From a bacterium (lineage in GTDB: Bacteria > Electryoneota > RPQS01): a stretch of DNA of 44,250 bases. Within the stretch, counting starts at the first letter, position 1, and every line of letters starts with the position of its first letter. Location: contig JAHJDG010000210.1 in assembly GCA_018812265.1 (NCBI GenBank), forward strand, positions 1-44,250, written 5' to 3'. Of this stretch, positions 8,321 to 16,947 are shown piece after piece. A program made the translations under genes and the position numbers. Below the pieces are notes generated by a model. The model saw nothing but the letters and a program-made list of their open reading frames with translations, was not told the DNA's origin and did not search any database.

Positions 8321-10470
8321 GTCGCAAGATCTGCTTTTGTGTCGGTTGGCTGCTGCTCGTCGGCCAAGTGGGTCTGGCCCAGTCGCCGTGGGAGTGGCAG
8401 AGCCCCGTACCCCAGGGCAATACCCTGCAGGATGTTCAGATGTTCCCGGACGGGAACGGCATCGCCACCGGTGGAAATGGCACCCTCATGCGAACCCTTG
8501 ATGGTGGAGTGACATGGTCGGTTCTTTACGGCTGCGATAACGGCCGGTTGATCGGTAGTTCGTTCGTAAGCCCGGTGGTCGGCTGGGCGATTTGGACGTA
8601 TTGGGACGGACAAAGAGACGCGATAGAATTCTTGCACACCGCGGACGAAGGCGCAACGTGGACCCGGCTCCCGCTGCCCGATTCGGCGCGCTTTTCGGAT
8701 GTACTTTTCTTGAACGAGCAAGTGGGCTTCGTAACCGGCAGCCGAGGATATTACAGCGAGTTCGTAGCGCGCACCACTGACGCCGGAGATACGTGGCAGG
8801 AACAACTGCTGGATTCGGTGTTTGGCACGGAAGAGATATTTTTTCTTGATGACCTGAACGGGTGGATTGCCGGCTATGGAGGAATGGTTCGAACCACCAA
8901 CGGCGGCGAGTCCTGGATGGTGTTGAGCCGCGATTTTGAGAACTCAATAAGCGAAGTGCAGTTCTTCGACGAACTGAACGGTGTAGGGATCGGAGGTCGC
9001 TACTTCTATCGAACCCGCAATGGCGGAGTGTTGTGGAGTTCGATCACGCTATCCGAGGGAACAACCGGTCCCTTTACTCTGTCCCTGCATTTCGTCAGCA
9101 GCAGCACCGGCTGGATTGTCGGCAGCGGCGGCTGGATCATCGCCACTACCGATGGCGGCACCACCTGGATTCCTCAGGCATCAGGTGTCAATGACTTCCT
9201 TTATCGCGTGGCATTCACCGATCCGAACCACGGAGTGGTCATGGGTGACTACGGCCGAATCCTGCGTACGACCGATGCCGGTTCGAGTTGGAACGTGCAA
9301 GCGGGACAGCGTATAAGCGACCTCAATTTCTATGCCGTAGATTTCGCCGACACAAACTATGGCTGGGCAGTGGGGGGCATGTATTATGGCGGGCGGCTAA
9401 TCGTTCGCACGACGAATGGCGGGAATACGTGGACGGCACTGGTGAATGATCCGGACTCCTCCGCGATCGTTGATGTGGCTGCTCTCAGTCCGCTTACCGC
9501 ATGGTTTGCCGGCGGCAGTTCCGGATTAATGCTGACTACCGACGGTGGCCAATCCTTCATCCCCCAATTTCTGCCTGAAAACCGTCGCGCCGGACAACTG
9601 CAGTTCTTCAATGCGGACAGCGGTTGGATTCGCAGTGGAAGATATCTTACCTATACAACCAACGGCGGACAGAATTGGCAGGCCATCCCGACGATGACCA
9701 TGAGCGGAACCTACGGGATGTTCTTTCTCGATATGCAAAACGGTTGGGTGTTCGGAGGCAAACCAGCCACGATTGAACATACCACCGATGGCGGCTTGAC
9801 ATGGACCCGGCAATATCAGGACAGTCTGTACGGTGAGACTGCAGTCGTCGGCTTGTCGTTCACCGATCCTAACGTCGGATGGGCGGCCGTGTGGGGGCTT
9901 TCGCTTCTCCACACCACCAACGGCTGTGCAACGTGGAACTCCGTCAACATTGGCGGCTGTGGGGATTGGACGACCATGCAGTGGACGGACCCGGATCATG
10001 GCTACGTACTCAGCGATTACGAGCCGATGTGGTACACGACCGATGCCGGCACGACCTGGCGGGAGGCTCCCAACCATATCGGCTCGCGGATGATAGACGT
10101 GGATTTCCCGAATGCGAGCCACGGCTGGGTCGTGGGCTGGAACGGCACCATCGTGAAGTGGAACGGATCGGCGCTCGCCGCCGAGCCGGTGGCGCGGGCC
10201 GCGATCCCGATTCAATGCATGCTCTCGGCCTTTCCCAATCCCTTCAATCCCATTACCACGCTGGAATTCACTATACCTGTGACCACGCGAGCAAGTTTGC
10301 AGGTCTATGACATCACGGGCCGGCTGGTACAGACTCTGACCGACCGTGTGCTGCCGGCGGGAATCTACACGCAAAGATTGGATGCCTCCCGCCTGCCCAG
10401 CGGAGTGTATTTCGCGCGGCTCTCGGCCGCGGGAACGGATGTCACTCGAAAAATTGTCCTCATCAAGTGA
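8317..10470 (+). CDS. Secreted YCF48-like beta-propeller protein with T9SS sorting domain
   Basis: The 717-residue protein has a signal peptide (about 1-21, VGLAQ), then the N-terminal WEWQSPVPQGN motif shared with the genes at 2132 and 4314, about 13 repeats ending in (T)T(D/N)GGxTW-like motifs, and a T9SS sorting domain (AFPNPFNP, GRLVQT, LPSGVYFARL, RKIVLIK). Its ATG overlaps the trmO stop. AGGAG lies upstream within trmO. It has no in-frame UGA. The corresponding loop of repeat 2 reads TYWDGQRDAIEF, so this paralogue does without the Sec/Cys insertion. It is the last gene before the terminator at 10499-10532. Function is unknown; the propeller suggests binding of a protein or polymer outside the cell. 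Confidence 0.85.
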   Translation: MSRKICFCVGWLLLVGQVGLAQSPWEWQSPVPQGNTLQDVQMFPDGNGIATGGNGTLMRTLDGGVTWSVLYGCDNGRLIGSSFVSPVVGWAIWTYWDGQRDAIEFLHTADEGATWTRLPLPDSARFSDVLFLNEQVGFVTGSRGYYSEFVARTTDAGDTWQEQLLDSVFGTEEIFFLDDLNGWIAGYGGMVRTTNGGESWMVLSRDFENSISEVQFFDELNGVGIGGRYFYRTRNGGVLWSSITLSEGTTGPFTLSLHFVSSSTGWIVGSGGWIIATTDGGTTWIPQASGVNDFLYRVAFTDPNHGVVMGDYGRILRTTDAGSSWNVQAGQRISDLNFYAVDFADTNYGWAVGGMYYGGRLIVRTTNGGNTWTALVNDPDSSAIVDVAALSPLTAWFAGGSSGLMLTTDGGQSFIPQFLPENRRAGQLQFFNADSGWIRSGRYLTYTTNGGQNWQAIPTMTMSGTYGMFFLDMQNGWVFGGKPATIEHTTDGGLTWTRQYQDSLYGETAVVGLSFTDPNVGWAAVWGLSLLHTTNGCATWNSVNIGGCGDWTTMQWTDPDHGYVLSDYEPMWYTTDAGTTWREAPNHIGSRMIDVDFPNASHGWVVGWNGTIVKWNGSALAAEPVARAAIPIQCMLSAFPNPFNPITTLEFTIPVTTRASLQVYDITGRLVQTLTDRVLPAGIYTQRLDASRLPSGVYFARLSAAGTDVTRKIVLIK

Positions 10471-10498
10471 CCGAAATCCGACAAGTTACCCGGAAAGT

Positions 10499-10532
10499 AA
10501 AGCGCGGCGGTGGAATTCCACTGTCGCGCTTT
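10499..10532 (+). terminator. Terminator of the propeller operon
   Basis: A 15-bp stem (with two G-U pairs) around the loop AATT starts 28 bases after the operon's last stop. Its outer arms are AAAGCGCG and CGCGCTTT. The T-tract is only three bases beyond the paired Ts, so termination strength is uncertain. A second small hairpin (10554-10559 with 10564-10569) lies in the leader of the next gene. Confidence 0.7.
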
Positions 10533-10592
10533 GTATATTGAAAGGAGACGGGAGCACGGCCTACCGTGCCCATTTTCTCATAGAACGTTTCC

Positions 10593-11270
10593 ATGTTTGC
10601 CATCCAAGCCGAAAATCTCTCCAAATCCTACTACCTCGGCTCGGTCGAGGTCCCCGTTCTGCACGAAGTGAGCCTGACGATTGACACCGGCCAGCAGGTG
10701 GCGGTGGTCGGGCCGTCGGGTGTGGGAAAGTCCACGCTTCTGCACGTGCTGGGCGCGCTGGATCGTCCGACCTCGGGCGAAGTCTACGTCAATGGGCGGG
10801 CGCTCTCGGAACTGGACGGCGAGCGACTGGCCATGGTGCGCAACCGGCAGGTCGGATTTGTGTTTCAATTCCACCATCTGCTGCCCGAGTTCACGGCTCT
10901 CGAAAACGTCCTCATGCCCGCCCGCTTGGCGGGTGATGGAGAGTCTCCCGAGGCGGTCGCGCGGGCCGAGATGCTGCTGAATCAGGTCGGGCTTTCGCAC
11001 CGGCTGCATCACCGCCCCGGCGAGCTTTCGGGCGGCGAATGTCAGCGCGTGGCTGTAGCGCGGGCCATGATGAATCGTCCTTCCATTCTCCTCGCCGACG
11101 AACCCACCGGCAATCTCGACGGCGAGGCCGCCGTCACCCTCCAGAACATCCTTGAGCGACTTGCCCGCGAAGAACAAACCACCCTCGTCGTGGCCACCCA
11201 CAATCCCGACTTCGCCGCTGCCATGGATCGCATTCTCCGCCTCCACGAAGGCCGTGTCGAAGAAAACTGA
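10593..11270 (+). CDS. lolD: ABC transporter ATP-binding subunit, LolD-type
   Basis: This 225-residue cytoplasmic ATPase has all ABC motifs: Walker A GPSGVGKST (K46), Q-loop FQFHHLLPEFTALENV, signature LSGGECQ, Walker B ILLADEPTGNLD and switch His (ATHNP). The Q-loop region FQFHHLLPEF is especially typical of LolD, the ATPase that with LolC/LolE releases lipoproteins from the inner membrane toward LolA. MacB- and FtsE-type ATPases are close relatives, so a related exporter cannot be excluded. No permease gene is adjacent. Two predicted lipoproteins follow downstream, which fits but does not prove the role. A terminator-like hairpin lies 29 bases after the stop. Confidence 0.8.
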   Translation: MFAIQAENLSKSYYLGSVEVPVLHEVSLTIDTGQQVAVVGPSGVGKSTLLHVLGALDRPTSGEVYVNGRALSELDGERLAMVRNRQVGFVFQFHHLLPEFTALENVLMPARLAGDGESPEAVARAEMLLNQVGLSHRLHHRPGELSGGECQRVAVARAMMNRPSILLADEPTGNLDGEAAVTLQNILERLAREEQTTLVVATHNPDFAAAMDRILRLHEGRVEEN

Positions 11271-11299
11271 TCCACAGAATGCGGGAATATCGAGGAACA

Positions 11300-11321
11300 A
11301 AGGCGGCTTTCGGGCCGCCTT
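11300..11321 (+). terminator. Hairpin after lolD, possible terminator
   Basis: AAGGCGGC (11300-11307) and GCCGCCTT (11314-11321) form a perfect 8-bp stem with loop TTTCGG. No clean T-run follows (GCCTGTTTC), so it is a weak or Rho-assisted terminator at best. The rest of the 259-base gap to the next gene is AT-rich (11390-11430) and probably holds the lipoprotein promoter, which I cannot place firmly. Confidence 0.5.
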
Positions 11322-11529
11322 GCCTGTTTCTTGATGATGTTGTCCGGGAACCTCGTGGAAGGGTGCGGTATTCAATAGAGTTGCATAGGGTTGATTCTAT
11401 TAGAATATATTACTAAGTTTGGCATATATCCTCGGGGGCATGTGACGGGCGTCCAAGCCCCCCAAGGGAATGTATAACTTGTTGAAAAACAAACACAAAC
11501 CCGAATAAAATACGAAGGAGGAGAGAACC

Positions 11530-12123
11530 ATGAAGCGCACATGGATTCTGGTCATTCTACTGGCCTTTGCCGCAGTGTATTTTATGGGCTGTGCCTCGCC
11601 ACAGCAGAAGGCCCAGCAACTGATGGCCGCCGGCAAGTATGAGGAAGTCATCACTCAGTACGGCGCCAATCCCGATCTGGCCGGTCTGGTGGCCGAAGCG
11701 AAAGAAAAGGTCGCCGAGAAGTGGCTGGCCGAGGGCAAACTGCAGGAAATTCTCGACACCTACCCCGAGACCAAGGCCGCGAAAGAAGCCAAGAACATGC
11801 TGGCCGAGAAGCTCTTCGCCGAGGGCAAGTTTCAGGAAGTGATTGACAAGTACCCCGGCACGCCCGCCGCCGAGAAAGCCAAGGCCGAGCTCGAGAAACA
11901 GAAGCAGGAAGAAGAGGTCAAGGGCAAGGAGAAAGAGACCAGCGCGAAGGACAAGGCCGCCGCCGAGAAAGAGCGCAACCTGAAGGCCGAAGCGAAGCTC
12001 AAGGAGATCATGAACATCAAGGTGAAGAATCTCCGTTCAAAGGCCCTCAAGGAGTTCACGGAGAATCCTGCCTATAAGGGTACTCCGGCCGCCCAAAAAG
12101 CCCAGGCCGAGCTGAAGAAGTAG
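11530..12123 (+). CDS. Lys/Ala/Glu-rich lipoprotein with TPR-like helical repeats
   Basis: The 197-residue product starts with a lipoprotein signal (hydrophobic residues 6-19, lipobox FMGC with Cys21). Next come three helical units of about 35 residues of the form AxxLMAAGKYEEVITQYGxxP / WLAEGKLQEILDTYPETKAAKEAK / LFAEGKFQEVIDKYPGTPAAEKAK. These resemble tetratricopeptide repeats of the BamD/YbgF type. A strongly charged coiled-coil stretch (about 125-165) and a final TPR-like segment follow. It should sit in the periplasm on the inner or outer membrane and act as a scaffold. The Shine-Dalgarno site is strong (AAGGAGG before the ATG). No specific family name is recognised. The adjacent lipoprotein starts 56 bases after this stop. 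Confidence 0.75.
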   Translation: MKRTWILVILLAFAAVYFMGCASPQQKAQQLMAAGKYEEVITQYGANPDLAGLVAEAKEKVAEKWLAEGKLQEILDTYPETKAAKEAKNMLAEKLFAEGKFQEVIDKYPGTPAAEKAKAELEKQKQEEEVKGKEKETSAKDKAAAEKERNLKAEAKLKEIMNIKVKNLRSKALKEFTENPAYKGTPAAQKAQAELKK

Positions 12124-12178
12124 CACGAACGGCCTAATGAAATCAAACACAGAGTGGAATCAACTTACAGGAGGATAC

Positions 12179-12877
12179 ATGAACCGCAAGTGGATGATTG
12201 CCGCCGCCGCGCTGGCCATGCTGGGAATGCTGTGGTTTGCCGGTTGCGCAAGCGACGATGACGAGCCAATCCCGGTATATTCCGTTACGGTGACCGCACC
12301 CAGCACGGGAGCCACGTGGACCGTAGCAACCACACAGGCTATCGCGTGGAACGATGAGAACGTGGACGCTTTCGACATCTCGCTATCGTTGAACAACGGC
12401 ACGACTTGGACGAACGTTGCCAGCAACGTGATAGCCAACAGCTATACGTGGAACGTGCCCAACTCGCCGTCCACGACGGCGAAAATTCGGGTGCAGAATC
12501 ACAGTGACACGACCGTGTTCGGAGTTAGCGGACCCTTCACCATCGCCCTGCCCGCGATCGTGGACTACTGGAACGCCACGGACGCCACGCTGCAGCCGCT
12601 CGGTGTTGATTCGATGACCTACGCGTTCAACCTCGATCTTACCTATCACTGGCTGCAGTGGTTCAATCTGCTGGATACCGAGATCCGAGAAAGCGGTACG
12701 TATGCCGTGGACGGCGATACGCTTCGCTTCCATGCCACGCTGCGTGACGGAGAGGTGGTCAATGAGAATTATGCCCGCTGGCACCAGATCACAGAGAGCA
12801 ACAGCCTGCTGACGCTTCACGTGTTCAACGACGTGGACACCCTCTTTGTCCCTGTCCAGTTCACTCGCGTGCCGTAG
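12179..12877 (+). CDS. Lipoprotein with Kre9/KNH-like Ig domain
   Basis: The 232-residue protein has a lipoprotein signal (lipobox WFAGC, Cys23) followed by an acidic linker (SDDDEP). Residues about 32-120 form one Kre9/KNH-type (Ser-Thr-rich anchored, Ig-like) domain, recognisable from TVTAPSTGATW...IAW...VDAFDISLSLNNGTTW...NSYTWNVPNSPSTTAKIRV. The C-terminal ~110 residues look like a separate beta-rich lipocalin-like or DUF-type domain (YWNATDATLQPL ... GDTLRFHATLRDG). The ATG at 12179 is preferred over 12137 because AGGAGG (12169-12174) precedes it and the signal peptide begins there. The same Ig type recurs three times in the protein at 14364. Likely cell-envelope location; function unknown. 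Confidence 0.75.
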   Translation: MNRKWMIAAAALAMLGMLWFAGCASDDDEPIPVYSVTVTAPSTGATWTVATTQAIAWNDENVDAFDISLSLNNGTTWTNVASNVIANSYTWNVPNSPSTTAKIRVQNHSDTTVFGVSGPFTIALPAIVDYWNATDATLQPLGVDSMTYAFNLDLTYHWLQWFNLLDTEIRESGTYAVDGDTLRFHATLRDGEVVNENYARWHQITESNSLLTLHVFNDVDTLFVPVQFTRVP

Positions 12878-12958
12878 CGAATGAATTCGCCGTTGTCGGT
12901 CTGAAGAGGCGAGACGCAACGGCAGGCTTGGTCCGAAGAAAAGGCAAATTGAGAATTG

Positions 12959-12991
12959 GCGGGTCAGGTTAATCACCTGACCCGCTTTTTT
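12959..12991 (+). terminator. Strong Rho-independent terminator
   Basis: GCGGGTCAGGT (12959-12969) pairs perfectly with ACCTGACCCGC (12975-12985) around loop TAATC and is followed by six Ts. It ends the lipoprotein transcription unit 81 bases after the stop. Confidence 0.95.
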
Positions 12992-13131
12992 CATGCACGG
13001 CAACTCGATGTATGCCAAGTCAACATCAAATGAACAAACAGAGACGCGCCCACGGGGATAGGGAAAATACTTGAAAGTAAACCACTTACGATGATAAATG
13101 TACAACTTATTTGTCATAATGTAAAGTTTAC

Positions 13132-13160
13132 TTGACATAGACGGAAGTTTTCCCTATATT
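13132..13160 (+). promoter_or_regulatory. Consensus sigma70 promoter with adjacent palindromes
   Basis: TTGACA (13132-13137), a 17-base spacer and TATATT (13155-13160) give a near-perfect promoter. Transcription would begin near 13167, 35 bases before the XRE gene. GTAAA-G-TTTAC (13121-13131) abuts the -35 box, and a related half-site pair, GTAAA...TTAC, lies at 13077-13089. These are natural candidate operators for the encoded repressor, giving autoregulation. That is inferred from position and symmetry only. Confidence 0.8.
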
Positions 13161-13201
13161 AGCTGCCAATCAAGCCTGAAGACAGACGCGCCTGAGAAAT
13201 C

Positions 13202-13411
13202 GTGAAAACCAGTTTGAGAAAGTGCCGGTTTATGTGTGGAGAATTGAGCCAGCAGCAATTGGCTGACATGGTCGGAGTCTCGCGCCAGACCATTGTCTCC
13301 ATCGAGCGTGGTGACTACGCGCCTTCGGTAAAGTTGGCACTTCTCTTGGCCGCGAAGCTGGACACGAAAGTTGAAGACCTCTTTGTCTTGGAGGACAAGG
13401 ATTATGTTTAA
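13202..13411 (+). CDS. XRE/Cro-CI-type small transcriptional regulator
   Basis: This 69-residue protein consists almost wholly of one helix-turn-helix: LSQQQLADMVGVSRQTIVSIERGDYAPSVKLALLLAAKL, then TKVEDLF. It is the compact YozG/HTH_3 class usually found beside small membrane proteins. GTG at 13202 is chosen because the family normally starts with a short basic helix (KTSLRKCRF). An ATG at 13232 would delete it. Its last codons overlap the next gene by 8 bases, so the two are translationally coupled. The strong promoter with palindromes just upstream suggests it represses its own operon. Confidence 0.85.
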   Translation: MKTSLRKCRFMCGELSQQQLADMVGVSRQTIVSIERGDYAPSVKLALLLAAKLDTKVEDLFVLEDKDYV

Positions 13412-14108
13412 AAAGGATCGAATTTTCTGGTGGGCTGCGGGAATTTTCGCATTGTCCATCGTGATCTTCGCCGCCACGGGAGAACAGCTTTGGCTCGCGC
13501 TGATGATAGCTTCATACCTCTTGCGGCCGACGCTGGCCTCGCTCGGAGTCGCAAGGCGTTCTGTTGATGAACGTCAGATGAGCATTCAGTACCGTTCGGG
13601 CAACATCGCATTTGTGGCTATGATCGCCGCGGCGGTGATTCTGGCGGCTGTACAAAGCGCTAAGGGAGATCCAAACTGGGACCTGTTCAATATTGTGATT
13701 ATCGTTGGACTGGCCGCGAAGGCTCTCTTTAATGTTCTGCTGGTGAAAAACTACCGCGAGGCAGCGGCCAGAATCATCATGGCTGTAGGGTTGATGGTGG
13801 CGTTGTTCGCTTCCATGTCGCACGGCCTGTCTATTGTTACTCTTGCCGAGGCTGCTCCGGGCCTCGCGATCGTGGGGATCGGCTGGCTGTCCAGGAAATT
13901 CCCGCGAACCATTGGCACGCTTCTGTTCGCGGTGACGGTGGTTCTGGTGGTCTTCATCCTCCGCAAGGGCTTCACGATTGGTCAGGTAACGACCGCTGTC
14001 TTGATATCCGTGCCGTTGATCCTCGCTGGAACCTGCCTGTTTGTGCGTGACCGGTGCGAGACCGGGATTGAGGAAGAAACAATCCTGCAATCAACAACTG
14101 TGGAATAG
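13404..14108 (+). CDS. Multi-pass membrane protein partnered with the XRE regulator
   Basis: The 234-residue protein has about seven hydrophobic segments. After the second comes a short cytoplasmic DERQ(M)xIQYRSG motif (around residues 52-63), resembling DUF2178-type membrane proteins that commonly pair with YozG-like regulators. The ATG at 13404 overlaps the regulator's stop. The C-terminus (VPLILAGTCLFVRDRCETG...) is repeated as fragments at 16726-16851 and 19739-19833, showing that this gene or its tail has been duplicated in the region. Function unknown. A 6-bp hairpin (14111-14127) follows the stop without a T-run. The ~255 bases to the next gene hold only a doubtful short frame. Confidence 0.75.
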   Translation: MFKKDRIFWWAAGIFALSIVIFAATGEQLWLALMIASYLLRPTLASLGVARRSVDERQMSIQYRSGNIAFVAMIAAAVILAAVQSAKGDPNWDLFNIVIIVGLAAKALFNVLLVKNYREAAARIIMAVGLMVALFASMSHGLSIVTLAEAAPGLAIVGIGWLSRKFPRTIGTLLFAVTVVLVVFILRKGFTIGQVTTAVLISVPLILAGTCLFVRDRCETGIEEETILQSTTVE

Positions 14109-14363
14109 CTGCGTTCAGGCGGAACGCGGCATAAACAAAGAGCTTGCCCGACTATGGCAATCCACTCTCGGGCTGCTCCCAAGGGCCACATCGAATACGG
14201 ATTGACCAGACGGCCGGAACAGAAACTAAACGTGTGATCCATCTGTATCTCTCGGATCAACTCCTCGAATCCCTAACCAAAGACTTGCTCAATATGTTGC
14301 CCGTATTTTCCTGCGAGCGAAAAAGATGAGCACCAGTCTACTAACCCGCAAAGGAGCACTACC

Positions 14364-16655
14364 ATGAAAATGGTTATAATGGCATTCTGGACGTTCATTC
14401 TGGTTGCCGTGAGCGCGGCACAACCCGAGCCGGACACCCTGTGGACTCGAACCTACGGCGGAGTAGGAACCGACGCGGGCATGTGCGTTCGTCTCACAAC
14501 GGATGGCAACTATGTGGTGGCCGGGTACACACAGTCGTCTGGTCCGGATGACATGTACCTTGTCAAGATCAACGGCTCTGGAGACACCTTGTGGACCCGT
14601 GTCATTGACCTGGGGAACATCGAGCAAGCCAACTCCGTCTGGCCAACCGATGACGGCGGTTACCTGCTGGCCGGTTCCATTCAGTACATGGACGGGGGCA
14701 ACACGGCCATGCTTCTGGTGAAGACAAACAGCGGCGGCGACACGGCGTGGACGCGCGCTTACGGATGGAGCGGATCGGACAAGGGGCACGCCGTTCAACA
14801 GACTCCTGACGGCGGATTTATCATGGTTGGCAGCACGCGCAGCGCCGCGGGGGATGATGATGCGTGCTTGGTCAAGATCAACACAGCAGGTGATACGCTG
14901 TGGACGCGCACCTATGCCGCCGCCCATGATGACGTCGCGTTGTCGGTGGAGTGCACGGCCGACGGAGGCTACGTGCTGGCGGGATACTCGACATTGCCCC
15001 CTCAAGTGACCCCGGCCTTCGTCCTGAAAACCGGCGCCACAGGCAATCTACAATGGCGACGCGAGTATGGAGGTCTGTTCAACATGGCCGTGTTTGCCGA
15101 GCAGACCAGTGACGGTGGCTATATGGTCGCTGGAACCGGCGTTTCGCCAGGGATTCCTCATCTTGCCTCTTACCTGATGAAAACGGACAGTGCCGGTAAT
15201 TCGCTCTGGACGCACCTACATTCGGTAAGCCCGCTGGACGAGTGGATTTATGCGGCTCAGCGCGCTTCGGACGGAGGCTATGTTATGGCAGGCTGGATCG
15301 GCAACCTTGACTCAGCGGCTTTCGGCATGGAGATTACCCGCATGGACTCGCTCGGCAGTGTGCTGTGGACCCGCACGTATGGTTCGGGGACCGGAGCGTC
15401 TGCCGCGTCGGTCGTGGAGAGTGCTGATCACGGTTATGTCGCCACCGGTAATGCCCAGACGAGCACTAACGGATACGATATGTATGTCGTCGGAACGGGA
15501 CCGGAGGGAATGGTGTTGGTCTATCCCAATGACGGTGAGACCCTGGCGATTGGCCGGCCCCTCGAAATCGGCTGGAACGGATCGGTCCACGGCGGCAACG
15601 TGTCCCTCCAAGTCAACCGCAGTTACCCGTCCGCAGCGTGGGAATCGGTGGTCGCTTCGGCATCGAACAGCGGTCGGTACACCTGGATCGTGAGCGGTGA
15701 TGAGAGTAACCACGTGCGCTTCCGCATACAGCACCTTACCGATCCCGCATTGAGTGACACATCGGATGCGGACATGAGTTTCCGCATCCCGCGAATCCAT
15801 TTGCTGTGGCCGAACGGTGGAGAGACTGTACTGAGTGGCGTTCGGGATACCGTGCGATTTGAGCGCGTCCTCGTGACGGACAATTTGCGGCTCCTGCTCA
15901 ATCGCGATTATCCGAATGGCGTATGGGATCCGGTCATTGATAACATGTCCGGAGACAGCACGGGCTTCTGGATCGTTCAGTTGCCCGGCGGAACGCACTG
16001 CCGGTTGCGGCTCGTATCCATGTCTGATTCGACGCTCGCTGACACCTCAGACGCCGATTTTCTGCTGCGCGCTCCCCAGATGACGTTGACTGCGCCCAAC
16101 GGAGGAGAGCAACTCCCCGTCGGCACAGCTTATGAGATCACCTGGTCCGCACCCGAACATCAGGGCAACATTCGGATCACGCTCAATCGTGACTACCCTT
16201 CCGGCACTTGGGAAATCATCGCCGCCAGCGTCGCAAACAGCGGGCAACACTCATGGACACCCGCCGCTCCGGCCAGCGATCATTGCCGCGTTCGCATCTC
16301 GACCGTATTCGATCCACAGAGTCGGGTGGAAAGTGCGGGTGATTTCGCGGTCACGGCTGCATCAGCCAATGACCACGCCGACGAACTTCCCGCAACTTTT
16401 GCGCTTGACGCTCCCTATCCCAATCCGTTTAACTCACAAACCGTGCTGTCCTTCAGCATACCTGCGCGCGGCGAGGTAACACTTATCCTTCATGATTTGA
16501 CCGGTCGGGCGGTGCGAACAATGATACATGGAGTTGTCGAGAGAGGTCACCACCAGATTCTGTTTGACGGAACGGGTCTGCCTTCGGGAATGTACTTCTA
16601 TCGGTTGCAGTGGGGTCCGCAGTCGCAGGTGAAGAAGATGGTGTTGCTGAAATAA
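14364..16655 (+). CDS. Secreted repeat protein with three Kre9/KNH-like domains and T9SS sorting domain
   Basis: The 763-residue exported protein has a signal peptide (about 1-19, VAVSAAQ). Residues ~24-375 hold about seven repeats of ~50 residues of the form DTLWTRTYGG...A.SV..T.DGGY(V/M)(L/M)AG...D..L.K....G, a propeller-like repeat common in FCB secreted proteins. Three Kre9/KNH-like Ig domains follow (about 383-473, 477-570, 574-668), each opening with P(N)GGE and containing NR(D/S)YPSG.W. The last ~85 residues are the T9SS sorting domain (PYPNPFNSQ, GRAVRTMI, LPSGMYFYRL, KKMVLLK). AAAGGAG precedes the ATG. It shares its Ig type with the lipoprotein at 12179. Role unknown, likely surface-exposed. 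Confidence 0.82.
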   Translation: MKMVIMAFWTFILVAVSAAQPEPDTLWTRTYGGVGTDAGMCVRLTTDGNYVVAGYTQSSGPDDMYLVKINGSGDTLWTRVIDLGNIEQANSVWPTDDGGYLLAGSIQYMDGGNTAMLLVKTNSGGDTAWTRAYGWSGSDKGHAVQQTPDGGFIMVGSTRSAAGDDDACLVKINTAGDTLWTRTYAAAHDDVALSVECTADGGYVLAGYSTLPPQVTPAFVLKTGATGNLQWRREYGGLFNMAVFAEQTSDGGYMVAGTGVSPGIPHLASYLMKTDSAGNSLWTHLHSVSPLDEWIYAAQRASDGGYVMAGWIGNLDSAAFGMEITRMDSLGSVLWTRTYGSGTGASAASVVESADHGYVATGNAQTSTNGYDMYVVGTGPEGMVLVYPNDGETLAIGRPLEIGWNGSVHGGNVSLQVNRSYPSAAWESVVASASNSGRYTWIVSGDESNHVRFRIQHLTDPALSDTSDADMSFRIPRIHLLWPNGGETVLSGVRDTVRFERVLVTDNLRLLLNRDYPNGVWDPVIDNMSGDSTGFWIVQLPGGTHCRLRLVSMSDSTLADTSDADFLLRAPQMTLTAPNGGEQLPVGTAYEITWSAPEHQGNIRITLNRDYPSGTWEIIAASVANSGQHSWTPAAPASDHCRVRISTVFDPQSRVESAGDFAVTAASANDHADELPATFALDAPYPNPFNSQTVLSFSIPARGEVTLILHDLTGRAVRTMIHGVVERGHHQILFDGTGLPSGMYFYRLQWGPQSQVKKMVLLK

Positions 16656-16700
16656 GTGTCAACATGGAAGTCCAAATGGGTCTCCGCTAACTGGCCTGTC

Positions 16701-16851
16701 TTTCTGCGGAAAGACGCACTACTGTCAGGTGGCGACGGCGGCTGTAGTAGGCGTGCCGCTGATTCTGGCCGGAGCCTGCCTGTTCGTGCGTGACCGAGAC
16801 GAAGGTGGTGCCGAAGGAGAAATATCCAGTCAAATCGTCGCCGGAGAATAG
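16701..16851 (+). pseudogene. Remnant of the 3' end of the membrane-protein gene at 13404
   Basis: The stretch encodes FLRKD, then after a two-base deletion relative to 13404 QVATAAVVGVPLILAGACLF..., ending at TAG 16849-16851. It matches the C-terminus of the 13404 product (ILRKG...QVTTAVLISVPLILAGTCLF). The duplication runs past the stop. Both copies are followed by a 6-bp hairpin (14111-14127 and 16854-16869), with different bases but the same pairing, and then by GCATAAA. No start codon or N-terminal part remains, so this is a degenerate fragment. It fills most of the 292-base gap before the phosphatase gene. Confidence 0.75.
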
Positions 16852-16947
16852 CGGCTTCCTGACGGAGGCAGCATAAAGGGAAGGCTATTTGATCACGTCT
16901 TTTTCGTTTGTCATCACTGGAATCATCATTGTCAAGCAAGTAGGATC

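Noticed and set aside
9951-9975. Third possible SECIS: GGCGGCTGTG in the gene at 8317
   Set aside because: The same ten bases occur, but there is no UGA before them and no matching CACAGC arm after them.
4262-10470. Genome-wide reassignment of UGA to Trp or Gly
   Set aside because: Several genes in the same operon and elsewhere end normally with UGA at the expected domain end, and prfB (RF2), which reads UGA, is intact.
14144-14329. 61-codon frame between the membrane protein and the repeat protein
   Set aside because: No Shine-Dalgarno site, odd composition and no recognisable pattern. The gap is better read as non-coding.
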